A stretch of DNA of 64,000 nucleotides from Candidatus Mycobacterium wuenschmannii (GTDB lineage Bacteria > Actinomycetota > Actinomycetes > Mycobacteriales > Mycobacteriaceae): positions 3,534,001 to 3,598,000 of the forward strand of contig NZ_CP126981.1 in assembly GCF_030252325.1 (NCBI RefSeq), in the 5' to 3' direction. This document shows positions 45,009-53,507 of the stretch, one piece after another. The number at the start of each line of letters is the position of its first letter. Position 1 is the stretch's first letter. The position numbers were made by a program, and so were the translations under genes. Under the pieces are notes generated by a model. The model was given only the letters and a program-made list of their open reading frames with translations, was not told the DNA's origin and searched no databases.

Positions 45009-46036
45009 TACCGCGGCCTGTCGGCGTCCGGAACGTATTTGTCCGCCAATGCCGCGGTGATCTCGAATAGCCGGAGCCGCGTCTTCTTCTGCAATTCGTG
45101 GCGAGTATCGATGATTCCGCCCTTGGCCAAATGCTGATCGAAAGGCATGAATTCGACCGTCGCGCCGGACTGCCCGAATCGTTCGGTCAGATATGCCAGT
45201 GCATCGGAGTCGTATTTGTCGCGGCTGTCATTCAAAATGACCATGCTGCGTGAGACCAATTCGTGGTAGCCCATCGACCGCAACAGGTCGATCGCGCGGG
45301 TCACCGGCAGCGAGGTATCGGCGGTCAGACCCGAGACGAAGACCAACGTGTCGCACGCGTCGAACACCGCCTTCATCACCGGGTGCTCGAGGTCGTCGGA
45401 GGTGTCGACGACGATCACGTTGTGCGTGCGGCGCAGCCGCGACAACACACCCGCGAACATCGACGGGACCAACGGCCGCGGCTGATCCGACGCACGGTTT
45501 CCAGCCAGCACGTCGAGCCCTAAGCTGTTCTGCCCCAGGTGTTCCCGGATGTCAGCGTAGCCCTGTACATCGGTGTCGTTCAGGACAGCCGAGTAGTCGC
45601 CCGGCGGGGACTCGTCGATCCGGCCGGCCAACGTGCCGAATCCGGGGGCCGCGTCGATAGCCACCACGTTCTCGGGGCGGCACTCGCGGAACACCGCGCC
45701 GATGCACGCCGTCATCGTGGTCTTGCCGACCCCGCCCTTGCCGGACACCACTCCTACGACGTACTGCTTGCGGATGTGGCGGCGGATGCGGCCCTGCAAT
45801 TCACGGTAATGCCGCTCGGCCGGTGACTCACCGAGATTAATTGTCTGAAATGACGCAGAATATATGAATTTGCGCCACCCGGAACCCGGTGGAATTTTGC
45901 GCGCCCTGACCATATCGGAGATGCGTAGCGTTTCCGATACGGAGTCGGGGTGCTGAGAACGCGAACCGGCAGAAGATCTTTGCGATTGACGGCCTTGTTC
46001 CGGTGAATTTGGTGCCGCGTTCCACGGATTTGTCAC
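45008..46036 (-). CDS. ESX-2 MinD-like ATPase (Rv3888c-like)
   Basis: A 342-residue protein, one residue longer than M. tuberculosis Rv3888c. The N-terminal 100 residues are Ser/Gln/Arg-rich and basic. The deviant Walker A is VVSGKGGVGKTTMTAC, followed by NVVAIDAAPGFGTLAGR and NVIVVDTSDDLEHP. The C-terminus FMPFDQHLAKGGIIDTRHELQKKTRLRL mirrors the orphan MinD-like protein at 35-36 kb. GTG at 46036 has a TAGCAT box seven bases upstream, suggesting its own leaderless promoter. Confidence 0.92.
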   Translation of the reverse strand: MTNPWNAAPNSPEQGRQSQRSSAGSRSQHPDSVSETLRISDMVRARKIPPGSGWRKFIYSASFQTINLGESPAERHYRELQGRIRRHIRKQYVVGVVSGKGGVGKTTMTACIGAVFRECRPENVVAIDAAPGFGTLAGRIDESPPGDYSAVLNDTDVQGYADIREHLGQNSLGLDVLAGNRASDQPRPLVPSMFAGVLSRLRRTHNVIVVDTSDDLEHPVMKAVFDACDTLVFVSGLTADTSLPVTRAIDLLRSMGYHELVSRSMVILNDSRDKYDSDALAYLTERFGQSGATVEFMPFDQHLAKGGIIDTRHELQKKTRLRLFEITAALADKYVPDADRPR

Positions 46037-46043
46037 GATGCCG

Positions 46044-46049
46044 ATGCTA
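46044..46049 (-). promoter_or_regulatory. Candidate internal promoter, MinD-like to eccA2
   Basis: TAGCAT on the minus strand ends seven bases before the GTG at 46036. It would allow the MinD-eccD2-mycP2-eccE2-eccA2 part to be transcribed apart from the upstream half of the locus. Confidence 0.45.
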
Positions 46050-46071
46050 ACACGCTAGTGAAGACCTTCAC

Positions 46072-46908
46072 TTACACTACCTTTCGGTATGAAAACCATT
46101 CATCATTGGCGGGCAGTCGGCGCATCATCCGGTTAACCGCCTCGGTGATGTTGCTCGCGCTGCCCGGCGCGAGGATCATCCACTGCTTGCCTGCCGACAT
46201 CTCGTGCTCGGCAACGATCCGCCCCTCGGGGGTGTCGATGATCGTGACCGCGCCCGGTTCGACCTGAGTGCGGGTCGGGCCGGCGAGCGCCAGCCCGGAT
46301 TGCAGCGCGACGATCCCCGCCTGCGCCGACCGCGCGGGATCGGCGGCCATCTTGAGGATCTGATGCTGGTCGGTGTCCAGCCGCTGGCTGATCAGGAACG
46401 CCTCCAGCGCCTGAGGATTCGTCGCCTTCTCTTTGAGTGCGTCGACGTCGAGGGTCACCGGCCGCAGCGGCGCCGGGGCGTTGGTACCGCAGAGTCGCTC
46501 GATCTGGGCGCGGATCACCGCGTTCGCCGAACCCTCGGCGGTCGAGGTACCGGCGCCGGAGACGCGGATCAAGTCCTCGGAGCGCTCCATGACGACCCAC
46601 CACTCGGCGAAGCGCGCCAGCAGCGCGCCGGTGAGCGCCTGCCCGTTGTCCGGGGTGCGCACGTTGAACATCAGGGCGACGTCGCGCCGTGACAGCACGG
46701 TCAGCCATTCGACGACGTTGTGGTCGACGGTCCCCTCGTCGTCGATCACGCCCGCGGCCCGCAGGTCCGCCGCCACCGGGTCGGCCAGCGCGGCTTCCTT
46801 GCTTTCTGCGCTCGGCCGGATGGCGCGCAGCCCCAATTCCGGTGCGAGGGTTTCGATTCCGGTGAGAATCTGCAGAACCCACAAGCCATCGACAGTGGTG
46901 GTCAGCAC
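46072..46908 (-). CDS. espG2: ESX-2 cytosolic chaperone EspG2
   Basis: A 278-residue protein of the EspG family (M. tuberculosis EspG2, 276). EspG chaperones bind the tip of PPE proteins in PE-PPE pairs and keep them soluble. The family landmarks include LWVLQILTGIETLAPELGLRA at the N-terminus and SAGKQWMILAPGSASNITEAVNRMMRRLP near the end. GTG start with AGGGA 7 bases upstream. It follows esxC after a strong hairpin. The matching PE-PPE pair lies a few genes upstream. Confidence 0.9.
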   Translation of the reverse strand: MLTTTVDGLWVLQILTGIETLAPELGLRAIRPSAESKEAALADPVAADLRAAGVIDDEGTVDHNVVEWLTVLSRRDVALMFNVRTPDNGQALTGALLARFAEWWVVMERSEDLIRVSGAGTSTAEGSANAVIRAQIERLCGTNAPAPLRPVTLDVDALKEKATNPQALEAFLISQRLDTDQHQILKMAADPARSAQAGIVALQSGLALAGPTRTQVEPGAVTIIDTPEGRIVAEHEMSAGKQWMILAPGSASNITEAVNRMMRRLPANDEWFSYRKVV

Positions 46909-46930
46909 GAAACGTCCCTATGAGATGCCA

Positions 46931-46960
46931 CTGGGGCGCAAGCTTTCGCGTGCGCCCCAG
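46931..46960 (-). terminator. Strong hairpin between esxC and espG2
   Basis: A perfect 10-bp stem (CTGGGGCGCA with TGCGCCCCAG) around a 10-base loop, beginning about 15 bases after the esxC stop. It may end or attenuate the esxD-esxC transcript, or protect its 3' end. Confidence 0.6.
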
Positions 46961-46975
46961 CTTGGCTTGGTTTGA

Positions 46976-47263
46976 TTAGCCCGCGCCGAGCGAGGCGTCG
47001 AGCATCACGGCGTCGTTGGTGATCGAGTTCAGCACTTGACCGTGCACGCCGACCGTCTCGGCCAGGTGCAGCAACGGCTGCTCGATCTGCATCATGTTTT
47101 CCCGGTATGTCGCGTGGTACGTACCGTGCATGTGTTCGGCCAGCATGTTGTTGATGCTCACCAGATCGGTTTGGGCCTCCTGCAGGGCGGCCGATGCTGA
47201 GGCCAGCGTTCCGGTGCCCTCCATGATCACGTCGGGTCTGTAGGTGATGAATTCCGGGTGCAT
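46976..47263 (-). CDS. esxC: ESX-2 WXG100-like secreted protein EsxC
   Basis: A 95-residue helical hairpin, the same length as M. tuberculosis EsxC. The turn carries HMHGTYHATYRENM, with His in place of the Trp of WxG, as in EsxC. No signal peptide. It is expected to pair with EsxD and be exported by the ESX-2 complex. AGGAGACAG lies 5-6 bases before the ATG. Its position directly after esxD is conserved. Confidence 0.93.
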   Translation of the reverse strand: MHPEFITYRPDVIMEGTGTLASASAALQEAQTDLVSINNMLAEHMHGTYHATYRENMMQIEQPLLHLAETVGVHGQVLNSITNDAVMLDASLGAG

Positions 47264-47323
47264 AGTTCTGTCTCCTGATTCTTGCGGGATATAGCTGAGT
47301 TAGTTGGCGACGAACCTGACGGC

Positions 47324-47641
47324 CTACAGCGGCGAGATCGCCGACATCTGATTCTTGGCGTCCTGGTCGTGCGAGACGAATTGGTTGACCGCGATACCGA
47401 GCGAGTGGGCCAGGTGCGTGCATCCGGTGATGACCCGGGTGAGGTCGTTGTTGATCTCGATCGCCTTGGTGTGCGACATCATGGCGGCGTCACCCGAGTG
47501 CCCGCCGCTCATCACCATTTCTTCGATCGCGTGCAGACCCTGGGTCGCGGCCATGGTCGCGTGCTCCATCAGGGAGTCGATCTTCTGCTTCACCTGCATG
47601 GCCAGTTCGGGCGGAATTCTCGGTCCGGATACGTTGCTCAT
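47324..47641 (-). CDS. esxD: ESX-2 Esx partner protein EsxD
   Basis: A 105-residue helical protein (M. tuberculosis EsxD, 107). The turn region is VMSGGHSGDAAMMSHTKAIE, lacking a Trp. The second half (NNDLTRVITGCTHLAHSLGIAVNQF) is the second helix. There is no obvious YxxxD/E tail, so the export signal may come from its partner. AAAGGAGAG lies six bases before the ATG. The 5' leader carries a separate promoter and a GC-rich hairpin. Confidence 0.9.
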   Translation of the reverse strand: MSNVSGPRIPPELAMQVKQKIDSLMEHATMAATQGLHAIEEMVMSGGHSGDAAMMSHTKAIEINNDLTRVITGCTHLAHSLGIAVNQFVSHDQDAKNQMSAISPL

Positions 47642-47665
47642 TCACCTCTCCTTTGGTCTCGCCTA

Positions 47666-47684
47666 CCCCATCCCCGGGGTGGGG
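47666..47684 (-). promoter_or_regulatory. GC-rich hairpin in the esxD leader
   Basis: CCCCATCCCCGGGGTGGGG is a near-perfect inverted repeat (8 pairs with one mismatch, 3-base loop). It lies between the predicted transcription start near 47687 and the ribosome site of esxD, so it would be at the very 5' end of the mRNA. Confidence 0.5.
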
Positions 47685-47694
47685 CATGGGCAAA

Positions 47695-47722
47695 AGTCTA
47701 AGCGCTATTCGGGATGTGTCAC
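47695..47722 (-). promoter_or_regulatory. Candidate esxD-esxC promoter
   Basis: On the minus strand GTGACA (47717-47722) and TAGACT (47695-47700) with a 16-base spacer. The -10 is identical to that upstream of the PE gene. Confidence 0.55.
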
Positions 47723-47786
47723 TTCAGCTTTTTTGCTGCTGTATATAGCGCGCAATTGTCACATCTGTCCCAGTTGTGTCGAATTG

Positions 47787-49001
47787 TTAAAGATCTGTAC
47801 GTTGTGCGTCCGGGTGATCCGAATTCACGACGATGCGCGCGTGGGTGATGTCCTCTTTTTTGTCGCCCGAGGCGTTGTCACCGCGGCCGAGCATGCCGGC
47901 CGGCGACATCGGCATGGCCTGCCCGCCCGCGCGGGCGGTCGGGCTGCGCAGATCGGCGGCGTTGAGCACCCCGGCCTTGCCGGTCGGTCGTCCGGCCGTC
48001 TCCGGCTCGAAGGTGCTGGCCGGCGAGGTGAAGCTGGTCAGGCTGGCCGCGCTGGAACTCAGGCCGCCCATCCCGGCGCCACCGGCACCCAGGCCGCCCG
48101 CCGCAGCGCCGCCGCCGCCGAGGGGGGCACCCATCGCGGCCAGGCTGGCCGCCCCGGGGGCACCGGCACCGGCACCCGCGCCGGTGAACATGCCCATCAG
48201 GCTCTGCAGCGGACCGAGTCCGCTCTGGAAACCTTGCGTAGCGCCCTGCGACATGCCTTGGAACGCCTGCATCGGCATCGAGATCATCTGCTGGCCCGTT
48301 CCGAGCACGGACGATAGTTGACTGGAGGCCTCCGACGGCGCCGCTCCGGCCGAACTGGCCAGCTGAGTACCGCCCGTCGTCGTCGCCTGCGCGGCGTTGG
48401 TTCCGGCCGTCTGACCGGCCTGCGCCGCGAGACTGGCCGCCGCGCCCATGCCGACCGGGGCCACCTCCGCGAAAGCCGGCGGCGGAATCGCCGCGGCAGC
48501 CGCGATCGCGCCCAGCGTGGTGGCATACAGCAGCCCGACGCTGGAGTTCTGCGGCCAGAAGTCGCCGAAGTACTCCAGGTCTTGAGACGTGATGCCGGGG
48601 AAGTTCTGGCCGAACCAGTTGGTCGCGCAGAGCACACCCCAGAGGTCACGGTTCGCGGTGCAGGCCACCGACGGGATGACCGACGGGGCCGCCATCGTGT
48701 ACGCATCCACCGCGGACTGGGCCAGCAAGACGTGCTTGGCGCAGTGGCCGGCCAGCGGCTCGAGGCCGCCCATGTTGAGGGTCGTGCCTCGGGCGACGTT
48801 GGCGGCGCCGGCCACGCCGGTCCAGACGTCGGCGGTGCTGGTCATGTTGGCGGCCGACGCCGCCATACCCATCTGATGGCTCGCCGCCTCGGTGGCCATG
48901 ACGGCCGCATAGGCGACGATGGACTCCGGGCCCGGGCCGGCCTCGAAGATCGCCGCGACGATCTCGGGCGGCGCCGCGACCCACCTGGGGTCGATTGGCA
49001 T
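47787..49001 (-). CDS. PPE69: PPE protein of the ESX-2 locus (PPE69-like)
   Basis: A 404-residue PPE protein (M. tuberculosis PPE69, 399). The N-terminal 180-residue PPE domain starts MPIDPRWVAAPPEI and includes the WxG-like turn VWTGVAGAANVARG. The C-terminal half is low complexity, rich in Ala, Gly and Met (GGGGAAAGGLGAGGAGMGG), without SVP or MPTR repeats. It starts ten bases after the PE stop, the classic PE-PPE arrangement, and should be bound by EspG2 before export. Confidence 0.94.
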   Translation of the reverse strand: MPIDPRWVAAPPEIVAAIFEAGPGPESIVAYAAVMATEAASHQMGMAASAANMTSTADVWTGVAGAANVARGTTLNMGGLEPLAGHCAKHVLLAQSAVDAYTMAAPSVIPSVACTANRDLWGVLCATNWFGQNFPGITSQDLEYFGDFWPQNSSVGLLYATTLGAIAAAAAIPPPAFAEVAPVGMGAAASLAAQAGQTAGTNAAQATTTGGTQLASSAGAAPSEASSQLSSVLGTGQQMISMPMQAFQGMSQGATQGFQSGLGPLQSLMGMFTGAGAGAGAPGAASLAAMGAPLGGGGAAAGGLGAGGAGMGGLSSSAASLTSFTSPASTFEPETAGRPTGKAGVLNAADLRSPTARAGGQAMPMSPAGMLGRGDNASGDKKEDITHARIVVNSDHPDAQRTDL

Positions 49002-49010
49002 ACCGAGTGC

Positions 49011-49313
49011 TTAGAAAGAGAACTGCGCGGCGCTGATCAGCTCTTGAAGCACGTAGCTGACCGACGACAGGCTCTGACCGGCCGAGTAGATGCCGCGCTC
49101 GCCGAAGTGCGCTCCCGCGGTTCCCAGGTAGGCGCCGCCAGCGCCGGCCATCGCCGTCGCGAACGCGACGTCATCCGCGGAGCCGGCCATCGGAACGACG
49201 CCGGTCAGCGCCGCCGACCCGGCCGCGGTGGTGGCCGCCATCTGACCGGTGATGGCCGCCTCGGTCAGAGACGACAGGTTCACCGCTGCGGGGTTCACAT
49301 TGAACATCGACAT
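49011..49313 (-). CDS. PE36: PE protein of the ESX-2 locus (PE36-like)
   Basis: A 100-residue PE-type protein (M. tuberculosis PE36, 77). The sequence starts MSMFNVNPAAVNLSSL and is helical and Ala-rich. The YxxxD/E export motif is not seen in canonical form; the C-terminal part has SYVLQELISAAQ, where Y-VLQE spaces as YxxxE. The ATG at 49313 is chosen because GGGAGAG lies just upstream; an ATG at 49325 would add four residues. Partner of the following PPE. Confidence 0.88.
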   Translation of the reverse strand: MSMFNVNPAAVNLSSLTEAAITGQMAATTAAGSAALTGVVPMAGSADDVAFATAMAGAGGAYLGTAGAHFGERGIYSAGQSLSSVSYVLQELISAAQFSF

Positions 49314-49333
49314 GTTCTCTCCCATGTTCTGCT

Positions 49334-49352
49334 CCGCAGAACCTCCCTGCGG
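49334..49352 (-). promoter_or_regulatory. Hairpin in the PE leader
   Basis: CCGCAG and CTGCGG form a perfect 6-bp stem whose 7-base loop contains GGAGG on the minus strand. It lies at the start of the predicted leader of PE-PPE mRNA. Confidence 0.45.
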
Positions 49353-49361
49353 AATTTCTTG

Positions 49362-49367
49362 AGTCTA
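49362..49367 (-). promoter_or_regulatory. Candidate PE-PPE promoter (-10)
   Basis: TAGACT on the minus strand, the same hexamer as upstream of esxD, placed about 50 bases before the PE start. No clear -35 at the right spacing. Confidence 0.4.
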
Positions 49368-49419
49368 AGGTCTTTTTCTCAACCGTGTGTACGCCAATTG
49401 TGCGGCGCATTAAGCCTGG

Positions 49420-52400
49420 CTATTCGTAGGCCTCCGGGCTTCCGACCAGCACTCCCTCGATTTCGCCCTCGGTCGTCACCATCAGCCCGCGGCCGGGGGG
49501 TAGTTGTTGCGCACTGATCCGGGTGTACACCTTGACCGTCGCCGGGTCGTTGTCCATGAACAGCGTGGGCGACCGCGACCCGGTCATCTTCTGCAGGAAC
49601 GGGTTCATCACGACCTGACCGGCCCAGTTGCCGGGCAGCCGGGCGGCGATGACGTGCAGCCCGATCTGGCGGCTGCGCTCGATCAACGGCCACAGCGGCG
49701 CCGTCGCAGCCGGCTTCATCACCTGGTTGTGCCCTCTGAGTTCATGCTCGTCGTCGATCAGGACGAACTGTCGCGGCCCCTCCCAGGCCTTGAGATTCAG
49801 CAGTTCCTCCTGCGTCAGACCCGACGGTGGCAGGCGATCGCGCAGCTCGTTCGCCAGCTCGCCGATCACCGCATCGACGTCCTCCGCGGTGTAGGCGTAG
49901 GCACGGACGTGCGGGCCGCGGATCTTGCCGATCAGCGTGGTCTTCGGGTCGATCACGGTGATCTGCGCCTGCTCCGGCGTGAATCGCTGCGTGATCGCCT
50001 GCCCGATGGCGGCCAGCGTCGTGGTCTTCCCGCACAGCTGGCGGCCCATCACCAGCATGTTGGGCACCGCCCGCATCGGCAGCGCCACCGGCTGCAGCGC
50101 GCTCTCCCCGATCGCGAACGGGAGGTTCAGCGGATCGGTTGCCTCGGGCGTCCGCTCGTAGGCCTCGATGATCTGGGTCAGCGCCACCTGCTCGGGCAGG
50201 CGGGACAGCGTGTCCACCTTGTCGGCGCCGGTGACCGCGGCGATCACCGCACCGATGCCGCGCGCGGCTACCCGCTCACTCTCGGTCCCGGTGATCTCCG
50301 GGACGCCGACGAGCATCTCGTGCCCGTCGCGGGTCAGACCGAATCCCGGTCGGTCCAACGTGTTTCGCGCGGCCTTGCGCCGCTCCGTCGAGGTGCCCAT
50401 CTGCGACTCGTCCGGGTTGCTCAACCGCAACTGGATGCGCGCGTTCGACACGTTCAGCAGCCCCTGCTTCTGGCCGACAAACCAGCCGTTGGCGCTCGTC
50501 ATCACATGGACGCCGTACGAAAGGCCTTGGCGCGCAATCGCCATCGCGCGATCGCCCATCGTGAAGTCCTTCTCGTAGAGATCGCCGTAGTTGTCGACGA
50601 TGAGGAACACGTCGCCGAACTTGTCCTCCGGGTCGGTGCCACCCCCGCCGGCCGCGCCGAACCGTCGCTCACGAAACTCCGAGATGTCGATCTGGTAGTG
50701 CTTGAACGACGCCTCTCGCGCACGGATAAGTCCCTCGATGGTGGCGATCGTCCGCGAGACGCCTTCGGTGTCGTTCAGGCTGACGACGCCGGCCACGTGC
50801 GGGATCTCCTCCACCGGATACAGCGACGCACCGATGCAGAAGAACGTCACGCGTTCCGGGCGATACATCAACGCCGCGGACGTCATCAGCGTCATCAGCG
50901 TGGTGCTCTTGCCGCGCTGGGCGGTGCCGACGACCATGATGTTGTCCATCTCGGCGTCGATCACGTGTACCTGCTGCGTGTGGTCCTCGGGGATGTCGAC
51001 GATCCCGATCGGGAACGTGAGCCCCGGGTTCTGGCCGTAGTCGACGTGCCACGGCTTACCCCGCCAGTAGCTGACCAGCGCATCGGCCGGTTCGCTGATT
51101 TCCAGTGGGGGCAGCCAGATTTGGTGCGGCAGCCGGGCCGAGTTGGAGATCAGCGAATCGCGGATGACGTCGAGCAGCTTTTTCTTGCGAAAGCCGTCGG
51201 AGTGGAACAGGAACTCGTCCGGTTCCTCGGGCTCGTCGGCCACCGCGAGCGCAGCGGTGTCCTCGACGCTGAGCGGCTGGTACTCCCACGTGAGCGGGCG
51301 GGGCTGGGAGAAGCTGACATCGATCGTGCGGTTGACGTTGACGACCTTCTTCGGCAGCACGAACGGTGCCGACAGATAGAAGCAGCGGAACGGCTCGAGG
51401 TCACGCGGGCCGACCTTCATCAGCGCGTAACCGTTCTCTTTCGACGGAAGGTGCAGCGCGGCGTCGCTGCCGATGACGTCGCGGGAGTCCTCGGCCGTCT
51501 CCGCACGCAGCGCGACCCGAAAGGCGATGTTGCTCTTCGCTTTACTGAGCGAAGACAGGTCCAGCCGCTGACCGCCAAGGGTGAAGAAGACGTTACAGCC
51601 GCGGCCTTCCTGGCCGATGTGGATGACGAGCTGGATCCACTCTTGGTGGTGATGGAACAACTCGAGGTATTCGTCGATGATCACCAGCAGGATGGGCACC
51701 GGTTCGAGGTCGCGGCCGGCGAGCCGCATCTCCTCGTATTCGTTGGCGTCACGCGCACCGGCCTCCTTGAAAAGCCGGTAACGCCGGTGGATTTCGCCGT
51801 CGATCGCTTTGCGCATCCGCTCGGCCAGGTGGCGCTCGTCCTTGCCGAGGTTCGACAGCGACCCCGCGACGTGCGGCAGGCCCGCAAGGTCCTGCGCGGC
51901 GGATTCGAACTTCATGTCGACGAAGATCAGGATGAACGTCTCGGGTGAGTGCGTCAGCGCGATGCCGTTGGCCAGCGACAGGAAGTACTCGGACTTACCC
52001 GAACCCGACGTGCCGATCACCACCGAGTGGAAACCGAAGCCGCCGAAGTCTTTCGCGCGGAAGATGACGTACTGCAGTTCACCGCCGGGTTTCACGCCGA
52101 CCGGCACCATCGCCCATTTCGCGTCGCCGCGGCCGCGGCTCTCGGCCCACAGCCGGTCGACGTCGAGTTGGCGCGGATCGTTGATTCCCAACGCCCGCAA
52201 CAACTCTCCCGCCTGGCTGTCGGTTTCGGACAACTCCCCCGCGGTCATCGGCGACCACCTGGCCAGGGCGCGCGCGTACCGGTAGGCGGTGCTCTCGGCG
52301 AGCATGTCCGCGACCGCGTAGAACGCGTCGCGGTGATAGAGGTGACGCTCCCGCAGGTCGAACCGCTGCTCCTCGTCGGCGAACCCGACTCCGACACCGG

Positions 52401-53505
52401 GACGGGTTGCCAAGCGCAACACGGTGATTCCGGCCATACCCTTCTGCCCGGTCACGCCCTCCCACTGCTCGGGTGTGCCGATGTTGTCGTCGACGATCAC
52501 CCAGTGCGGGCCGAGCCGGGTGCCCGCCGACTCCATCGCCGACGGCATCGACGTCGGGCTGGTGCCCACGGGCGGCGTCCAGGGTCCGCGGCCCTTGCGG
52601 TGCAGCTCGGCGTCAAGTGCTTCCTCGAGCTCGGTGGGCGAGGCAAACAGCAAGCGGCGCAAGCCACATGCGTCGAACATCTCGTCGTGCTGGTTGTGCG
52701 GCAGCCACACCAGCCACGACCACAGCTCCGGATGCCGGGTCACCACCATCAGCTTGACGTCGTTCGGGCTGTGGTAAACCGCCAGCGAGCACAGGATCGA
52801 CCGCGCCAGGTTGTGCAGCTCGGCGGGCTCGGGCCCGATGAAGCTGAACCCGGGCTTGGACCGCAGGCTCAGCACCTTGCCGATGCCGCGAATCTTGCTC
52901 TGCTCCAGGATGAAATCGCGCAGGGCACCGCCGGTGACCGGTTCGAGTTCCTCACCGATCGGCACCTCCGGCCATTGCAGCGAGACCGCCGAGTCGCTGG
53001 CCTGCTGGATGCCGATGCCGAGCCGGACATCGAGGAAGTCGGGATCGTCGGGGCGGCGCTCCCACATCCGGGGCCCGCCGATCACGGTGTCCAATTGCTG
53101 CGGATCGCCGTGCACGAACAGCTGGCTGCGGCGCTGATCCTGGGCGGCGCGCTGCACCTCTTCACGATCTTCGTCGAGCTGGCGCAGATAGATGCGGCGT
53201 TGCTTTTCCTGTTCACCCCACGAGATGCGCCGACCGCGGCCGAACCGACCGCTGAACATCAACGCGCCGAACCCCGCGAGCCCCATCATCGGGAAGAAGC
53301 CGGACTGCAGCGATCGGACACCGGAGGTGTACATCACCACGAGCGTGCCGATGATCCCCACCAGCAGCGCGGGCAGCGCGATCATCAGCAGGATGTTGCG
53401 CGGTTCGCGTTCCGGCAAGGCCAGCGGCGGAGCGATGGCGACGCGCACCGGCGGCACCGTCGGCGCGGGTTTGCGTGCGCCCCTGACGAATCCACGTTTC
53501 GACAT
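49420..53505 (-). CDS. eccC2: ESX-2 FtsK/SpoIIIE-type ATPase EccC2
   Basis: A 1361-residue motor protein in one polypeptide (ESX-1 has two). Two membrane helices at about 38-60 and 68-85. Three ATPase domains follow with Walker A motifs GTSGSGKSE (498-506), GTAQRGKST (860-868) and GRQLCGKTT (1154-1162); the first has a Walker B at 605-612 (LLVIIDE). A DUF-type domain precedes the first. EccC recognises substrate signals with the last domain and drives export. Three bases separate it from eccB2. Intact throughout. Confidence 0.97.
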   Translation of the reverse strand: MSKRGFVRGARKPAPTVPPVRVAIAPPLALPEREPRNILLMIALPALLVGIIGTLVVMYTSGVRSLQSGFFPMMGLAGFGALMFSGRFGRGRRISWGEQEKQRRIYLRQLDEDREEVQRAAQDQRRSQLFVHGDPQQLDTVIGGPRMWERRPDDPDFLDVRLGIGIQQASDSAVSLQWPEVPIGEELEPVTGGALRDFILEQSKIRGIGKVLSLRSKPGFSFIGPEPAELHNLARSILCSLAVYHSPNDVKLMVVTRHPELWSWLVWLPHNQHDEMFDACGLRRLLFASPTELEEALDAELHRKGRGPWTPPVGTSPTSMPSAMESAGTRLGPHWVIVDDNIGTPEQWEGVTGQKGMAGITVLRLATRPGVGVGFADEEQRFDLRERHLYHRDAFYAVADMLAESTAYRYARALARWSPMTAGELSETDSQAGELLRALGINDPRQLDVDRLWAESRGRGDAKWAMVPVGVKPGGELQYVIFRAKDFGGFGFHSVVIGTSGSGKSEYFLSLANGIALTHSPETFILIFVDMKFESAAQDLAGLPHVAGSLSNLGKDERHLAERMRKAIDGEIHRRYRLFKEAGARDANEYEEMRLAGRDLEPVPILLVIIDEYLELFHHHQEWIQLVIHIGQEGRGCNVFFTLGGQRLDLSSLSKAKSNIAFRVALRAETAEDSRDVIGSDAALHLPSKENGYALMKVGPRDLEPFRCFYLSAPFVLPKKVVNVNRTIDVSFSQPRPLTWEYQPLSVEDTAALAVADEPEEPDEFLFHSDGFRKKKLLDVIRDSLISNSARLPHQIWLPPLEISEPADALVSYWRGKPWHVDYGQNPGLTFPIGIVDIPEDHTQQVHVIDAEMDNIMVVGTAQRGKSTTLMTLMTSAALMYRPERVTFFCIGASLYPVEEIPHVAGVVSLNDTEGVSRTIATIEGLIRAREASFKHYQIDISEFRERRFGAAGGGGTDPEDKFGDVFLIVDNYGDLYEKDFTMGDRAMAIARQGLSYGVHVMTSANGWFVGQKQGLLNVSNARIQLRLSNPDESQMGTSTERRKAARNTLDRPGFGLTRDGHEMLVGVPEITGTESERVAARGIGAVIAAVTGADKVDTLSRLPEQVALTQIIEAYERTPEATDPLNLPFAIGESALQPVALPMRAVPNMLVMGRQLCGKTTTLAAIGQAITQRFTPEQAQITVIDPKTTLIGKIRGPHVRAYAYTAEDVDAVIGELANELRDRLPPSGLTQEELLNLKAWEGPRQFVLIDDEHELRGHNQVMKPAATAPLWPLIERSRQIGLHVIAARLPGNWAGQVVMNPFLQKMTGSRSPTLFMDNDPATVKVYTRISAQQLPPGRGLMVTTEGEIEGVLVGSPEAYE

Positions 53506-53507
53506 CG

